Source of the DNA: an uncultured Erythrobacter sp.
Lineage (GTDB): Bacteria; Pseudomonadota; Alphaproteobacteria; Sphingomonadales; Sphingomonadaceae
Assembly (NCBI GenBank): GCA_947488155.1
Contig: CANKYK010000001.1
Span: forward strand, 744,001-808,000
Reading direction: 5' to 3'
Length of the DNA: 64,000 nucleotides
Part shown: piece by piece, positions 23,089-32,224 of the stretch
Layout: every line of letters starts with the position of its first letter
Position numbering within the stretch: position 1 is the first letter of the stretch
Program-made: the position numbers and the translations under genes
Notes under the pieces: model-generated
Told to the model about the DNA's origin: nothing
The model's input: only the letters and a program-made list of their open reading frames with translations
Database searches by the model: none

Positions 23089-23800
23089 TCCGCTCCAGCC
23101 AGTCGCGCGGAGCCTGCCTGCGTCCAATATCGGTGACGAATTCCTGACCGCGCGCAACGCTTTGCAATTGGCCGCGCTTGGCCCAGCGCTCCGGCCTGTC
23201 ATGATAGGATAGCCCGCCGCGTTTCAGCCAGTCGGGCCTGCGCCACACGCTGGGCGAGGCGCCGGGGATCGTCAGCCGCAGCATATCGCTCGCATTGTTT
23301 GCGGTGCGGCCTTCCCCGCGCCAGATCACATCGTTCGAACCGTGCAGCTCGAGCGCATGAGGATGCCCCTCTTTGACAAGCTCGCTTGGGACATCCTCGG
23401 TGAGCGCCACCATCTCCTCCGCGCGCAAATATCCGAAGATGCGGTGGTGTGGATCGCCGCGTGTGCGGTCCGCGTGCTCTTCGCGAAACAGCCCGAAGAA
23501 CACAAACACATCGCCCAGGCCCACGCCTTGCCGCTCCAGATGGGTTTGCGCTGCGCCGCATTGACCGAACCAGCATGTACCATCCCTCCGAAACATCGGA
23601 TCGTGGTGGCACAAATCGCCTGCGCCCAGCTTACCCTTGCTTGCGGCTGAAACCAGATCCCCCAATCCCAAATCGCCATAGCGCGTGCTGCTGGCCGCGC
23701 CGGCCGGGATCGGCAGGCTGATCGGCTGGCCGTCCACTATTGGAGACGGTCCGCCGCCCGCCGCGCTGTCAAACCCTTTGCGAGAGAAGATAATCCGCAT
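23063..23800 (-). CDS. Nmad3-like (nucleotide-modification-associated domain 3) protein
   Basis: 245 residues from MRIIFSRKGFDSAAGGGPSP; an ATG 12 bases earlier is possible. The opening segment, the following SLPIP, the RYGDLGLGDLV stretch and FGQCGAAQTHLERQGVGLGDVFVFFGLFRE match what I remember of the Nmad3 family. That family was named computationally from association with base-modification systems in phages and bacteria. No modification enzyme lies next to it here, so its role is open. Its tail overlaps mmsB, and its start is divergent from the nucleotidyltransferase gene. Confidence 0.65.
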   Translation of the reverse strand: MRIIFSRKGFDSAAGGGPSPIVDGQPISLPIPAGAASSTRYGDLGLGDLVSAASKGKLGAGDLCHHDPMFRRDGTCWFGQCGAAQTHLERQGVGLGDVFVFFGLFREEHADRTRGDPHHRIFGYLRAEEMVALTEDVPSELVKEGHPHALELHGSNDVIWRGEGRTANNASDMLRLTIPGASPSVWRRPDWLKRGGLSYHDRPERWAKRGQLQSVARGQEFVTDIGRRQAPRDWLERIIVEINRS

Positions 23801-23890
23801 GCGCTGACCCATGGCGTGCAAACCATTGTTGCACAACACTCGTCGCACTCCACTTTGCGCACTCCCACGATAAGCGCTAAAGGCGCGTGC

Positions 23891-24697
23891 ATGGACCGAT
23901 CAATCAAAGCAACAGCTCTCATCATGGCCGGCAAACGCTCTGGCGTGCTTGACCCCTTGGCTCAACGCGCTGGTGTGGCGCAGAAATGCGTCGTCCCGGT
24001 CAATGGCACCCCCATGGTCGCACGCGTGGTCGAACAGGTCGCGGCCTGTGACCGTGTCGGTAAAATTCGCATTGTGGCGCACGAGCCGGACGAGATTGCG
24101 GCTCAGCCCGTCGTGGCAAAGCTGCTCGAAGAAGGCCGCCTAAGCTTTGCTGAGGGTAAATTCAACATCGTCGACAGCGTGTTTTCAGGCGCGGAGGGCG
24201 TGGAGTTTCCCATGCTCATCACCACCGCTGACAATTGTCTGGTCACCCCGGAAGGCTACGCCGAATTCATCGACAAAGCTTTGGCTGAAGAGGCTGGCGC
24301 CGCCGCAGGTCTCGCGCGCAAAGAAGACGTGCAGGCCGCCGATCCGGAAGGCCAATCAAAGTTCTATCAATTCCAGGACGGCGGCTATTCCAATTGCAAC
24401 ATGTATTGGATGGGCAGTGCGGACGCTTTAACAGCCGCCGAGATCATGCGCGAAGGCGGACAGTTTGTGAAATTCCCGCGCCGCATCATCAAGGCATTCG
24501 GCTTTATGAACCTGATCCGATTCCGCATGGGCTGGGGATCTAAAGAGAAATTATTCGCGCAAATTTCCAACCGGTTCGGATTGAAGATGGTGCCGATTGT
24601 GCTGTCTAAGGGGCAATATGCCATCGACGTCGATAATGAACGGACCTTTGAAGTGACCGAACGGCTGCTGGCAAAAACCGAAGGCAAACGCGGCTAA
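23891..24697 (+). CDS. nucleotidyltransferase (MobA/NTP-transferase-like)
   Basis: 268 residues from the ATG at 23891. The N-terminus TALIMAGKRSGVLDPLAQRAGVAQKCVVPVNGTPMV follows the GT-A NTP-transferase pattern (Gly-Lys-Arg loop then a Lys and PVNGTPM), and PMLITTADNCLVTPE supplies the metal-binding Asp. Later parts (FYQFQDGGYSNCNMYWMG, RRIIKAFGFMNLIRFRMGWG) resemble uncharacterised members found beside polysaccharide genes. It is followed 18 bases later by a flippase, so the nucleotide-activated product may be a sugar or polyol for the envelope. The exact substrate is unknown. Confidence 0.75.
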   Translation: MDRSIKATALIMAGKRSGVLDPLAQRAGVAQKCVVPVNGTPMVARVVEQVAACDRVGKIRIVAHEPDEIAAQPVVAKLLEEGRLSFAEGKFNIVDSVFSGAEGVEFPMLITTADNCLVTPEGYAEFIDKALAEEAGAAAGLARKEDVQAADPEGQSKFYQFQDGGYSNCNMYWMGSADALTAAEIMREGGQFVKFPRRIIKAFGFMNLIRFRMGWGSKEKLFAQISNRFGLKMVPIVLSKGQYAIDVDNERTFEVTERLLAKTEGKRG

Positions 24698-24715
24698 ACA
24701 TACGGACACGCCGCC

Positions 24716-26005
24716 ATGAAGCGCCTCTTCAAAAACATCGGTTGGCTCCTCGGAGGGCGCGGTTTCAACGCAGCGATGAGCCTGCTGTATCTTTACCTTG
24801 CGACGCACACGCTTGGGATTGAGAGCTTTGGCCATTTCGCCATCATTGTCGCTTTGGGCCAGACGGTCACCGGCCTCGCCAATTTTCAAACCTGGCAATT
24901 CATTATCCGCTGGGGCGCAAACGGCGATGGCCCCGGAGAGGCAACCGGCTTTGCCATCGCGCTTGATCTGCTGTCGGTTGTGATGGGCGCGGTGATCGCA
25001 GCCTTTGTCGTATGGACGGCGCAGATGTGGCTACCTCTGCCCAGCGAACTGTTATGGCTGACCTTCGGCTATTGCATCGTCTCGCTGCTATCGATCCGCA
25101 CGACGCCGACAGGCCTGCTGCGACTGAGGTTTAAATTTGCCACGGCGACCGGGGCTGAAGCGGTCCAACCCGCGATCCGCGCGGCGGGCGCGGTTCTCGC
25201 CTGGATGTTCATGCCCAATGTCGCTGGCTTTATCATGGCCTGGGCCGCGGCAGAGGTCGCCGTGGCGGTGACGCTCTGGATCGTTGCAACGCGCAAGGAA
25301 CCGATTGACCTGTCGCAGGTCAGCCTGACCAAACTCCCCAAAAAGCACCGCGATGTTTGGCGCTTTGTCTGGTCGACCAACATGTCAGGCAGCCTGACGA
25401 TTGCAGGCAAACAAGTGATCATCCTGTTGGTTGGCACGTTTGGCGGAGCGGCGCTGGCTGGCGGCTTTCGGGTCGCGGCTCAGCTGGGTCAGGCGCTGGT
25501 AACATTGGCGCAAACCATATCGAAAGCGATCCTGCCAGAGCTGGTTCATGACAAGGAAAACGCGGTCGAGATCGCGCGGCGCATGGCCAATATAGCGGTT
25601 GTCGCCGGCGGGCTGGCGGTAGGAATGGCGCTGCTGTTTGGCCGCTGGGGCCTGGCAACCATCGCAGAGGATGACTTCTCCGGTTTTTATTGGGCGATGG
25701 TGATCCTCTCTATCGCAGGCGCGGTGGAGCTGGTCGGGGCGAGTCTGGAATCGCTGTTGGTTTCCGCTGGTAAGGCGCACACCGCATTTTTCGTGCGGGC
25801 GGTGCCGACCATCCTCGCGCTGCTCCTGCTCGGCACAGCGATCGAGTGGGACGGCGCGAAAGGCGCTGCCTTTGCCATGCTCGGATCAAGCTCTCTCGCC
25901 GTGCTGGGCTTTTTCGTGGTGGTGCTGAACCTACGCGAGATCAAAATCGCCGTTGCACCCGGTGGCGAGGCGGAGCTCAAAAAGCCCGAACGCCCCGCCC
26001 TCTAG
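24716..26005 (+). CDS. polysaccharide/lipid-linked oligosaccharide flippase (MOP superfamily)
   Basis: 429 residues with about 12 hydrophobic segments and the Wzx/polysaccharide-synthase layout: a short basic start LFKNIGWLLGGRGFNAAMSLLYLYL, LGIESFGHFAIIVALGQ, RFVWSTNMSGSLTIAGKQ in the middle, and VRAVPTILALLLLG near the end. It would move undecaprenyl-linked sugars across the inner membrane. It is coupled by proximity to the preceding nucleotidyltransferase. No glycosyltransferases lie nearby, which is unusual for a flippase. Confidence 0.82.
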   Translation: MKRLFKNIGWLLGGRGFNAAMSLLYLYLATHTLGIESFGHFAIIVALGQTVTGLANFQTWQFIIRWGANGDGPGEATGFAIALDLLSVVMGAVIAAFVVWTAQMWLPLPSELLWLTFGYCIVSLLSIRTTPTGLLRLRFKFATATGAEAVQPAIRAAGAVLAWMFMPNVAGFIMAWAAAEVAVAVTLWIVATRKEPIDLSQVSLTKLPKKHRDVWRFVWSTNMSGSLTIAGKQVIILLVGTFGGAALAGGFRVAAQLGQALVTLAQTISKAILPELVHDKENAVEIARRMANIAVVAGGLAVGMALLFGRWGLATIAEDDFSGFYWAMVILSIAGAVELVGASLESLLVSAGKAHTAFFVRAVPTILALLLLGTAIEWDGAKGAAFAMLGSSSLAVLGFFVVVLNLREIKIAVAPGGEAELKKPERPAL

Positions 26006-26015
26006 GAGCGATAGT

Positions 26016-27611
26016 CTAAGCTGACAGTTCTGGGTCCTGCCATGCCAGTTTCGGTTTGCGCGCAGCCTGCGTCTCGTCCAGCCTGCGGCGCGGCGCATAA
26101 TACGGTGCCTGTTTCATGCTCTCATCGCCAGCCAGCGCGCGCTCTGCCACGCTGCGGAATGCGGTGATGAACTGATCAATGCTCGCCTTGCTTTCCGTCT
26201 CGGTCGGCTCGACCAGCATCGCGCCGTGCACCACCAACGGGAAATACACCGTCATCGGATGATAGCCCTCATCGATCAGCGCTTTCGCTAGATCGAGCGT
26301 TGAGAGGCCGCCGCCGAAATCCTTATCGCCAAACAGCGCCTCGTGCATGCACGGCCCGCTGTCTGCGAACGGAGCGTGGAGGATATCTTCCAGACTGCGC
26401 AGCACATAATTGGCATTGAGCACCGCGTCCTCGGCAACTTGCTTCAGGCCGTCGGCTCCGTGGCTGAGCATATAGGTCAGCGCGCGGGTGAACATGCCCA
26501 TCTGGCCGTGAAACGCGGTCATCCGGCCAAAGCTGGATAACTCGCCACCAAAGTGTTCGCGGGCGAAATCGTCCGCCTGCTCTTCTTCAACCAGATGCAC
26601 CACGCCGTCTGCGGTGCGCGCCGTGTAGGGTAGCGGCATAAAAGGCGCGAGCGCTTCGGACAGGACGACCGGGCCAGAGCCGGGACCGCCGCCGCCATGC
26701 GGGGTCGAAAACGTTTTATGCAGATTGATGTGCATCGCATCGACGCCAAGGTCGCCAGGGCGCACTCGGCCAACGATCGCGTTGAAATTTGCACCGTCGC
26801 AATAGACGAAACCACCAGCGGCATGGACCGCATCGCTGATCTCGCGCAGATCGGGTTCAAACAGGCCGCATGTGTTCGGGTTGGTGATCATCACCGCTGC
26901 AACGTCCGGTCCCAAACGGGCTTTCAGAGCCTCTAGATCAACCCGGCCCGCAGGCGTCGCAGGAATATTCTCCACCCGGTAGTTGGCAAAAGCAGCCGTT
27001 GCTGGATTGGTGCCGTGCGCACTTTCCGGAACCAGCACGACTTCACGCGCGTCACCGCGCGCTTCAAGTGCGGCACGGATGCACAGGATACCGCACAATT
27101 CACCATGCGCGCCTGCCTTAAGACTCATCGCAACACTGTGCATTCCAGTTAGGGTCAGCAGCCAATGCGCCAGCTCGTTCATCACCTCCAGCGCACCTTG
27201 CACCGTTTGCACCGGTTGCAGCGGATGAATATCAGCAAAGCCGGGAAGCCGCGCGACCTTCTCGTTAAGGCGCGGATTGTGCTTCATCGTGCAACTGCCC
27301 AGCGGGAAGAAGCCCAGATCAATGCCATAGTTCTGACGGCTCAAACGGGTGTAATGACGCACCGTTTCTGGCTCTGTCAGACCGACGAGACCAATCGGAT
27401 CCATGCGATCAAAACCGCCCAGGCGGTTTGGCGCGCCGGGGTCAATCTCTGGCAGGTCAACGCCGGTTGTTTCCGCATGGCCAATCTCAAAGATCAGCGG
27501 TTCTTCCAGCATCAAAGCGCGGTTGCCAGTTGTGGTCGAAGGGCCATTGTGGAGACCGTCTTCGCTCACTTGCATCTCAGGCTTCCAGCCAGATTTGTTG
27601 GGCGCGTTCAT
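26016..27611 (-). CDS. gcvPB: glycine dehydrogenase (decarboxylating) subunit 2
   Basis: 531 residues, the C-terminal half of the P-protein. The PLP lysine lies in [21 protein letters not shown]; other marks are [20 protein letters not shown] near the start and [14 protein letters not shown] near the end. With subunit 1 it decarboxylates glycine and passes the aminomethyl group to GcvH. Last gene of the gcvT-gcvH-gcvPA-gcvPB operon; its start overlaps gcvPA by 4 bases. The PA/PB split is common in alphaproteobacteria. Confidence 0.95.
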   Translation of the reverse strand: MNAPNKSGWKPEMQVSEDGLHNGPSTTTGNRALMLEEPLIFEIGHAETTGVDLPEIDPGAPNRLGGFDRMDPIGLVGLTEPETVRHYTRLSRQNYGIDLGFFPLGSCTMKHNPRLNEKVARLPGFADIHPLQPVQTVQGALEVMNELAHWLLTLTGMHSVAMSLKAGAHGELCGILCIRAALEARGDAREVVLVPESAHGTNPATAAFANYRVENIPATPAGRVDLEALKARLGPDVAAVMITNPNTCGLFEPDLREISDAVHAAGGFVYCDGANFNAIVGRVRPGDLGVDAMHINLHKTFSTPHGGGGPGSGPVVLSEALAPFMPLPYTARTADGVVHLVEEEQADDFAREHFGGELSSFGRMTAFHGQMGMFTRALTYMLSHGADGLKQVAEDAVLNANYVLRSLEDILHAPFADSGPCMHEALFGDKDFGGGLSTLDLAKALIDEGYHPMTVYFPLVVHGAMLVEPTETESKASIDQFITAFRSVAERALAGDESMKQAPYYAPRRRLDETQAARKPKLAWQDPELSA

Positions 27612-28972
27612 GACAGCACTCCTTCCAGCTCGCTTGCCAGTGTTTCGATGTCTTCCTCTGTCGCCGTCTCGGTCACCGCGACCAGCAGAGCATCCTCCAG
27701 CCCCGCAACACCGGGATAGAGCCGGTCGAGCGAGACGCCGCCCAGAACGCCGCGATCGGCCAGACTGCGCACAACGTCGCGCGCTGGCTTGCCGCCGAGT
27801 TGCAGAGTGAATTCGTTGAAGAAGGCGCTGTTGAGCAAGCTCACACCGGGAATTTTCTCCAACCGGTCAGCCGCAATGCAGGCCAATCGGTGGTTCTCCG
27901 CCGCCAGTTCGCGCAGCCCCTTTTCGCCGAGCAATGTCATGTGAACATTGAACGCTAGCGCGCAAAGGCCGGAATTGGTGCAGATATTAGAAGTCGCCTT
28001 TTCGCGGCGAATATGCTGCTCCCGCGCGGAGAGCGTCAGCACGAAGCCACGCTTGCCCTCTGCATCCGTGGTCTCACCGCACAGTCGGCCCGGCATTTGC
28101 CGCACATGCTTCGGATCGCGCACTGCGAACAGGCCAAGGTAAGGCCCGCCAAATTGCAAGCCAACGCCAATCGATTGGCCCTCACCCACTACTATGTCCG
28201 CGCCCATTTCGCCCGGCGATTTGATCGCGCCCAGCGCCACCGGCTCTGTGTTCACTACCACCAGCAAAGCGCCCTTTGCATGGGCAGCGTCGGCCAGTTC
28301 GGTGAGGTCCGGAATGCGGCCCAGAATATCGGGATATTGCACCACCACACAGGCGGTGTCTTCATCGATCCGGCTGATCAGGCCAGCATTGTCTGGCTCG
28401 GTTTGAATGGCGGGCATCGCATCAGCGATGGTGTCGCCGGTAAACTGCGCCATGGTCTTAACGACTTGGCTGTAATGCGGGTGCAGCGCGCCCGATAGCA
28501 CCGCGCGATGGCGGCGCGTGACGCGCCCAGCCATGGCCACCGCTTCCCAGCATGCAGTAGAGCCATCATACATCGAGGCATTGGCAACCACGCAGCCATA
28601 GAGCCGCGCGACCTGGCTCTGAAATTCGAACAGCATTTGCAGCGTGCCCTGAGCGATCTCAGGCTGATACGGCGTGTAAGCGGTCAGGAACTCGCCGCGC
28701 TGGATCACCGTATCGACGCTGGCGGGAACATGGTGGCGATACGCCCCTGCGCCCAGGAAGAATGGCGCATCACCTGCCGCCAAATTCTTGTTTGCGCGCG
28801 CTTTCATATGCCGCTCAACCGCCATTTCGGAGGCATGCATCGGCAGCTCGCGGATCGGGCCATCAAGCTGCGCCACGGCTGGCACATCGACAAACAGATC
28901 ATCGATCGAATTGGCACCAATTTTCGCCAGCATATCTGCGCGATCAGTGTCGGTAAGAGGCAGGTAACGCAT
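27608..28972 (-). CDS. gcvPA: glycine dehydrogenase (decarboxylating) subunit 1
   Basis: 454 residues, the N-terminal half of the P-protein. Typical segments are [54 protein letters not shown] and a Gly-rich [27 protein letters not shown]. It forms a heterotetramer with GcvPB. The upstream gap to gcvH (87 bases) contains two stable hairpins that may adjust its expression relative to gcvH. Confidence 0.95.
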   Translation of the reverse strand: MRYLPLTDTDRADMLAKIGANSIDDLFVDVPAVAQLDGPIRELPMHASEMAVERHMKARANKNLAAGDAPFFLGAGAYRHHVPASVDTVIQRGEFLTAYTPYQPEIAQGTLQMLFEFQSQVARLYGCVVANASMYDGSTACWEAVAMAGRVTRRHRAVLSGALHPHYSQVVKTMAQFTGDTIADAMPAIQTEPDNAGLISRIDEDTACVVVQYPDILGRIPDLTELADAAHAKGALLVVVNTEPVALGAIKSPGEMGADIVVGEGQSIGVGLQFGGPYLGLFAVRDPKHVRQMPGRLCGETTDAEGKRGFVLTLSAREQHIRREKATSNICTNSGLCALAFNVHMTLLGEKGLRELAAENHRLACIAADRLEKIPGVSLLNSAFFNEFTLQLGGKPARDVVRSLADRGVLGGVSLDRLYPGVAGLEDALLVAVTETATEEDIETLASELEGVLS

Positions 28973-28986
28973 TGAGTATTCTCCAG

Positions 28987-29044
28987 ACCGCTTTGCTATC
29001 GGAAAAGCGGTATCCCACCGCGCCGTCAGTTACGGCGCGGTGGG
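28987..29044 (-). promoter_or_regulatory. two tandem hairpins between gcvH and gcvPA
   Basis: Reading the minus strand, the first is a perfect 13-bp stem CCCACCGCGCCGT/ACGGCGCGGTGGG (29032-29044 and 29014-29026) with a 5-base loop. The second is ACCGCTTT/AAAGCGGT (29004-29011 and 28987-28994) with a 9-base loop. There is no proper T-run after either. They probably act as a partial terminator or an RNA-stability element that separates high gcvT/gcvH from lower gcvP expression. Confidence 0.7.
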
Positions 29045-29059
29045 CAATTCAGATGCCGA

Positions 29060-29431
29060 TTAAAGACTATCGACGAAGGTCTTATAGCCTTTGTCATCCA
29101 TCAAGCCTTCCAGCTCACCGGTGTCGCTGATGGTCAGGCGGAAAAACCATCCCTCTTCCTCAGGCGAGGTGTTGACCAGCGCGGGCTCATCTTCGAGCGA
29201 GGAATTGGTCTCGGTCACTTCGCCCGTGATCGGCGCGTAGACATCGCTTGCCGCCTTAACACTTTCCACCACAGCAGCCTCGCCGCCCTTGTCGACCGTC
29301 GCGCCGACATCGGGCAGTTCGACGAAGACGATATCGCCCAATTGTTCCTGCGCATAATCGGTGATCCCAACCGTGGCGGTTTCGCCTTCGACATCAATCC
29401 ATTCATGTTCATCGGTGAAATAACGCGGCAT
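29060..29431 (-). CDS. gcvH: glycine cleavage system H protein
   Basis: 123 residues, one compact lipoyl domain. It starts PRYFTDEHEWIDVEGETATVGITDYAQEQLGDIVFVELP; the lipoylation Lys is in VVESVKAASDVYAPITGEV. It shuttles the aminomethyl group between P, T and L proteins. It follows gcvT by 5 bases. Standard length. Confidence 0.96.
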   Translation of the reverse strand: MPRYFTDEHEWIDVEGETATVGITDYAQEQLGDIVFVELPDVGATVDKGGEAAVVESVKAASDVYAPITGEVTETNSSLEDEPALVNTSPEEEGWFFRLTISDTGELEGLMDDKGYKTFVDSL

Positions 29432-29436
29432 TTTGA

Positions 29437-30594
29437 TCAGCTCCCTCGGTAATAATTATGGGGTACAAATGGCATGGGTGAAACGGTGGCGGAGAGGCGC
29501 TTGGACCGCACCTCAATCTCTAGTGTTTGACCTTCGCCCGCATGGGCGGGATCGATATAGGCCATAGCAATCGGAGCCCCGAGCGTGGGTGAAAACCCGC
29601 CGCTGGTAACAACACCGATCTCTTGGTCTCCGGCAAAAACCTTGGCCCCTTCGCGCGCGGGCATCCGGCCATCCAGCTTGAGACCGATACGCTTTCGCGG
29701 CGGCCCATCGGCAAGCTCGCGCTGAACGCGCTCTGCTCCCAGAAAGCCGCCTTCGCTGCGGCGGCGCTTGTTAATTCCAAAGATCAGTCCTGCTTCGATC
29801 GGGCTAATTTCCGGCGATAGATCATGGCCGTAAAGCGGCAGGCCAGCTTCGAGACGCAAGCTATCGCGCGCGCCGAGGCCAATTGGCCGGACCTCTGGCT
29901 CGGCGCAAAGCAGAGTCGCGATCTCTTCCGCTGCCTCTGCCGGGATGGAGATTTCAAACCCATCCTCGCCAGTGTAGCCCGCACGCGCGATCGTCACCAC
30001 ATGTCCCGCGATCTCGAACCGGCCAAAGCGCATAAAGGTCAGATCGGCCAAGGAATATTCGCCCGTCGCATGGCGTGCGAGCGCATCGACAGCCTTGGGC
30101 CCTTGCAGTGCGAGCAGAGCATGCTCGTCCATGTGGTGAAGCGTAATTGCATCAGGCAGGTGTTCGCGCAGATGGCCAATGTCATCCCATTTGGTCGCGC
30201 CATTGACCACCAGATACAGATTACCCGGCCAGCGTGAGACCATCAGATCATCGAGCACACCGCCATTTTCATCGAGCAGCAGAGAATAGCGCTGACGCCC
30301 GAGTTTCAAGGTTGAAAGATCAATCGGCAGAATTGCTTCGACGGCCTCGTCGAGTCCTTCGCCCGACAACAACACCTGCCCCATGTGGCTCACGTCGAAC
30401 AGACCGGCGCTGGTCCGCGTCCATTCGTGCTCAGCAACAATGCCGCCGCCCTCGCCCGTATATTGGATCGGCATTTGATAGCCTGCGAACGGGACCATGC
30501 GCGCGCCGCGTGCCCGGTGCCAGGCGTCCAGCGGCAGCTGCGCAATCGGCGGTGCGCCATCTTCCATAGTATCAGTGGTGTGATCGTCGCTCAA
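29437..30594 (-). CDS. gcvT: glycine cleavage system T protein (aminomethyltransferase)
   Basis: About 385 residues. Landmarks are PLDAWHRARGARMVPFAGYQMPIQY, LFDVSHMGQVLLSGEGLDEAVE, GYTGEDGFEISIPAEAAE and GLGARDSLRLEAGLPLYGHDLS (folate site). It transfers the methylene group to tetrahydrofolate and releases ammonia. The start is uncertain: a TTG at 30594 has GGGGA 6-7 bases upstream, an ATG at 30567 has no ribosome site, and the frame is open to 30627. TTG is preferred. First gene of the operon, under the glycine riboswitch. Confidence 0.93.
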   Translation of the reverse strand: MSDDHTTDTMEDGAPPIAQLPLDAWHRARGARMVPFAGYQMPIQYTGEGGGIVAEHEWTRTSAGLFDVSHMGQVLLSGEGLDEAVEAILPIDLSTLKLGRQRYSLLLDENGGVLDDLMVSRWPGNLYLVVNGATKWDDIGHLREHLPDAITLHHMDEHALLALQGPKAVDALARHATGEYSLADLTFMRFGRFEIAGHVVTIARAGYTGEDGFEISIPAEAAEEIATLLCAEPEVRPIGLGARDSLRLEAGLPLYGHDLSPEISPIEAGLIFGINKRRRSEGGFLGAERVQRELADGPPRKRIGLKLDGRMPAREGAKVFAGDQEIGVVTSGGFSPTLGAPIAMAYIDPAHAGEGQTLEIEVRSKRLSATVSPMPFVPHNYYRGS

Positions 30595-30649
30595 AATCAG
30601 TCCCCGCACAGGCGTGCGACGCTCCACTATTGAAGCGCCGTTTCATCCT

Positions 30650-30870
30650 GCCCCCTCTGTCGGGAAACCTGAGAGCTTAACTCGGCCGTCCCTTGCGGCG
30701 CGGCGAGCCTTCCCCTTCGGTGGCCTTGCGAATGCTCGCAAGAGCGCTTTCCAGAGTGCCCATTCCAGCGCGGTCCGTTTGCCTGAGAGTTTCCGGGGCG
30801 GTTGCTCCTTCGGCGCCTTACCCGAATGCCTTTGAAGGCAAGTCGGCCAAATCTCTCCCGCGAAAGATGC
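30650..30870 (-). promoter_or_regulatory. tandem glycine riboswitch
   Basis: The minus-strand leader of gcvT contains two aptamer-like repeats. The first begins CGGGAGAG (30863-30856), has GCGCCGAAGGAGCAA and then AAACTCTCAGGCAAA..GGACCGC. The second has CCACCGAAGGGG and AAGCTCTCAGGT, and closes with CCGACAGAGGG near 30655. The repeated CTCTCAGG (complement at 30668-30675 and 30782-30789) is the classical mark of glycine aptamers. Binding of glycine is expected to switch on the cleavage operon. The expression-platform structure was not worked out. Confidence 0.9.
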
Positions 30871-30981
30871 CAGAATCACTTCTGACGGGCATGCGCCATT
30901 TTGCGCATGCGAAGGGGTGCGTCAATCTCCGCCAAGCATTATCCGGGAAAACGCGAAACAATCATGCGATCAGTTGGAGTT

Positions 30982-32178
30982 TTACTCCGCCAGCAGCGCC
31001 TGAGCGCGCGCCATTAGGTCGATCTCGCGCTGCGAGAACCCGCCCTCGTCCTCGGCCCCTTGGCGCGGAGGAACAGCCGTGGTGAAGTAAGCGAAGCCCT
31101 GCTTCCCATTCTCGGAGAACCACAGCCCAGAACGCAGGCCATAGGCCTCTCCTGCGTGGCCAAGCCAAGCGCTACCGTTTCGAAACAAGTCATCTTGGCA
31201 ATCCGAGCCTTTCATCGCAATCACTTGGACATGGAGCCCGTAGAAACAGAAGAATTCTTGACCGGGGATCGAGTTGGACGAAATGCGCCTTCCCGCAGGA
31301 CGCATCATTTTCCGAGGGAATGGTCCAGCATTCTCTAGAACAAGTGCCTGCCCGATCTTGGCGAGATCCATCATGCCGATCCGGACCCCGCCTTGGGGTG
31401 AGAAGATCGACGCATTGGTTCCGGGAACGTAGCTCTCAAGGTCGCATGCGGTGCCTTCTGCCACTGGCACAGTGCAATTGGGCGGCAGATCGCTTGGCTC
31501 ATCGCGGGCCACCTCGCCAGTGTCGCGGTAGAGTGTGACAGCACGGGAGGTCATATCTTCATCACAACCGATCCAATTGAGGCACGCTTTGACATCCAAG
31601 GGAGCAAAAACCGTGCGTTCCACAATGCGGTCATATCGCTCGCCCGTTGCCGCCTCGAGCACGGTCGCCACAACAGGCGATCCAAGGTTTGCATATTCAA
31701 ACGGAGCCTCTCCGGGCGGGCTATCCGCATACCACGCCTCTGGATCGGCAAGCTTCGCCTGCAGGCTTTCGCCGAGCGGAATGACATAGCCCGCATTATC
31801 GCGCAGCCCGGATCGGTGGGACAGCAATTGCGCCAGCGTTACCTTGGCATCGGGAAATTTGGGCGAGCGAACTTGCCAACCGAGATAATCCGATACATCG
31901 GCATCCAGATTGACCTTGCCCTCATCGACCAGCCGCAAGGTTGCCAGCGCCATGATCAGTTTTGAAATGCTCGCAATGCGCACCGGATCGTTGGCCTCGA
32001 TCGCCTCGCCCCGCTCCCGATTGCGTACACCTTCGACAATCAGCGGCCCGATAGTCTCTCGGTCAAACGCCACCACCACTGTGGCAGGCGGCGGACCGGC
32101 GTCGATGTCTGGTATGGTCGCGCAGGCCGATGTCATCGGCAAAGCAAGGAGCAGCGGGGCAAGCAATCGAGCATACAT
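30982..32178 (-). CDS. serine hydrolase, class C beta-lactamase/esterase type
   Basis: 398 residues from the ATG at 32178; the frame extends to 32313 over sequence without conservation marks. N-terminal export signal with a possible lipobox (LLALPMTSAC). Catalytic motifs of the beta-lactamase/DD-peptidase fold: SISKLIMA (Ser-x-x-Lys), YANLG (Tyr-x-Asn) and HAGEAYGLRSG in place of the KTG motif. LSHRSGLRD is the usual lid segment. Substrates range from peptidoglycan peptides to small esters; a resistance role should not be assumed. It lies downstream of the metH operon on the same strand, 46 bases beyond it. Confidence 0.82.
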   Translation of the reverse strand: MYARLLAPLLLALPMTSACATIPDIDAGPPPATVVVAFDRETIGPLIVEGVRNRERGEAIEANDPVRIASISKLIMALATLRLVDEGKVNLDADVSDYLGWQVRSPKFPDAKVTLAQLLSHRSGLRDNAGYVIPLGESLQAKLADPEAWYADSPPGEAPFEYANLGSPVVATVLEAATGERYDRIVERTVFAPLDVKACLNWIGCDEDMTSRAVTLYRDTGEVARDEPSDLPPNCTVPVAEGTACDLESYVPGTNASIFSPQGGVRIGMMDLAKIGQALVLENAGPFPRKMMRPAGRRISSNSIPGQEFFCFYGLHVQVIAMKGSDCQDDLFRNGSAWLGHAGEAYGLRSGLWFSENGKQGFAYFTTAVPPRQGAEDEGGFSQREIDLMARAQALLAE

Positions 32179-32224
32179 CGCCAGAGCATTGCCGCTGCGC
32201 CGCCCAAAATCAATCGAGATTGGC

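Noticed and set aside
30982..32178. antibiotic-resistance beta-lactamase
   Set aside because: The fold and Ser-x-x-Lys are shared with many esterases and peptidases; a clear KTG motif is lacking, so a resistance function is not supported.
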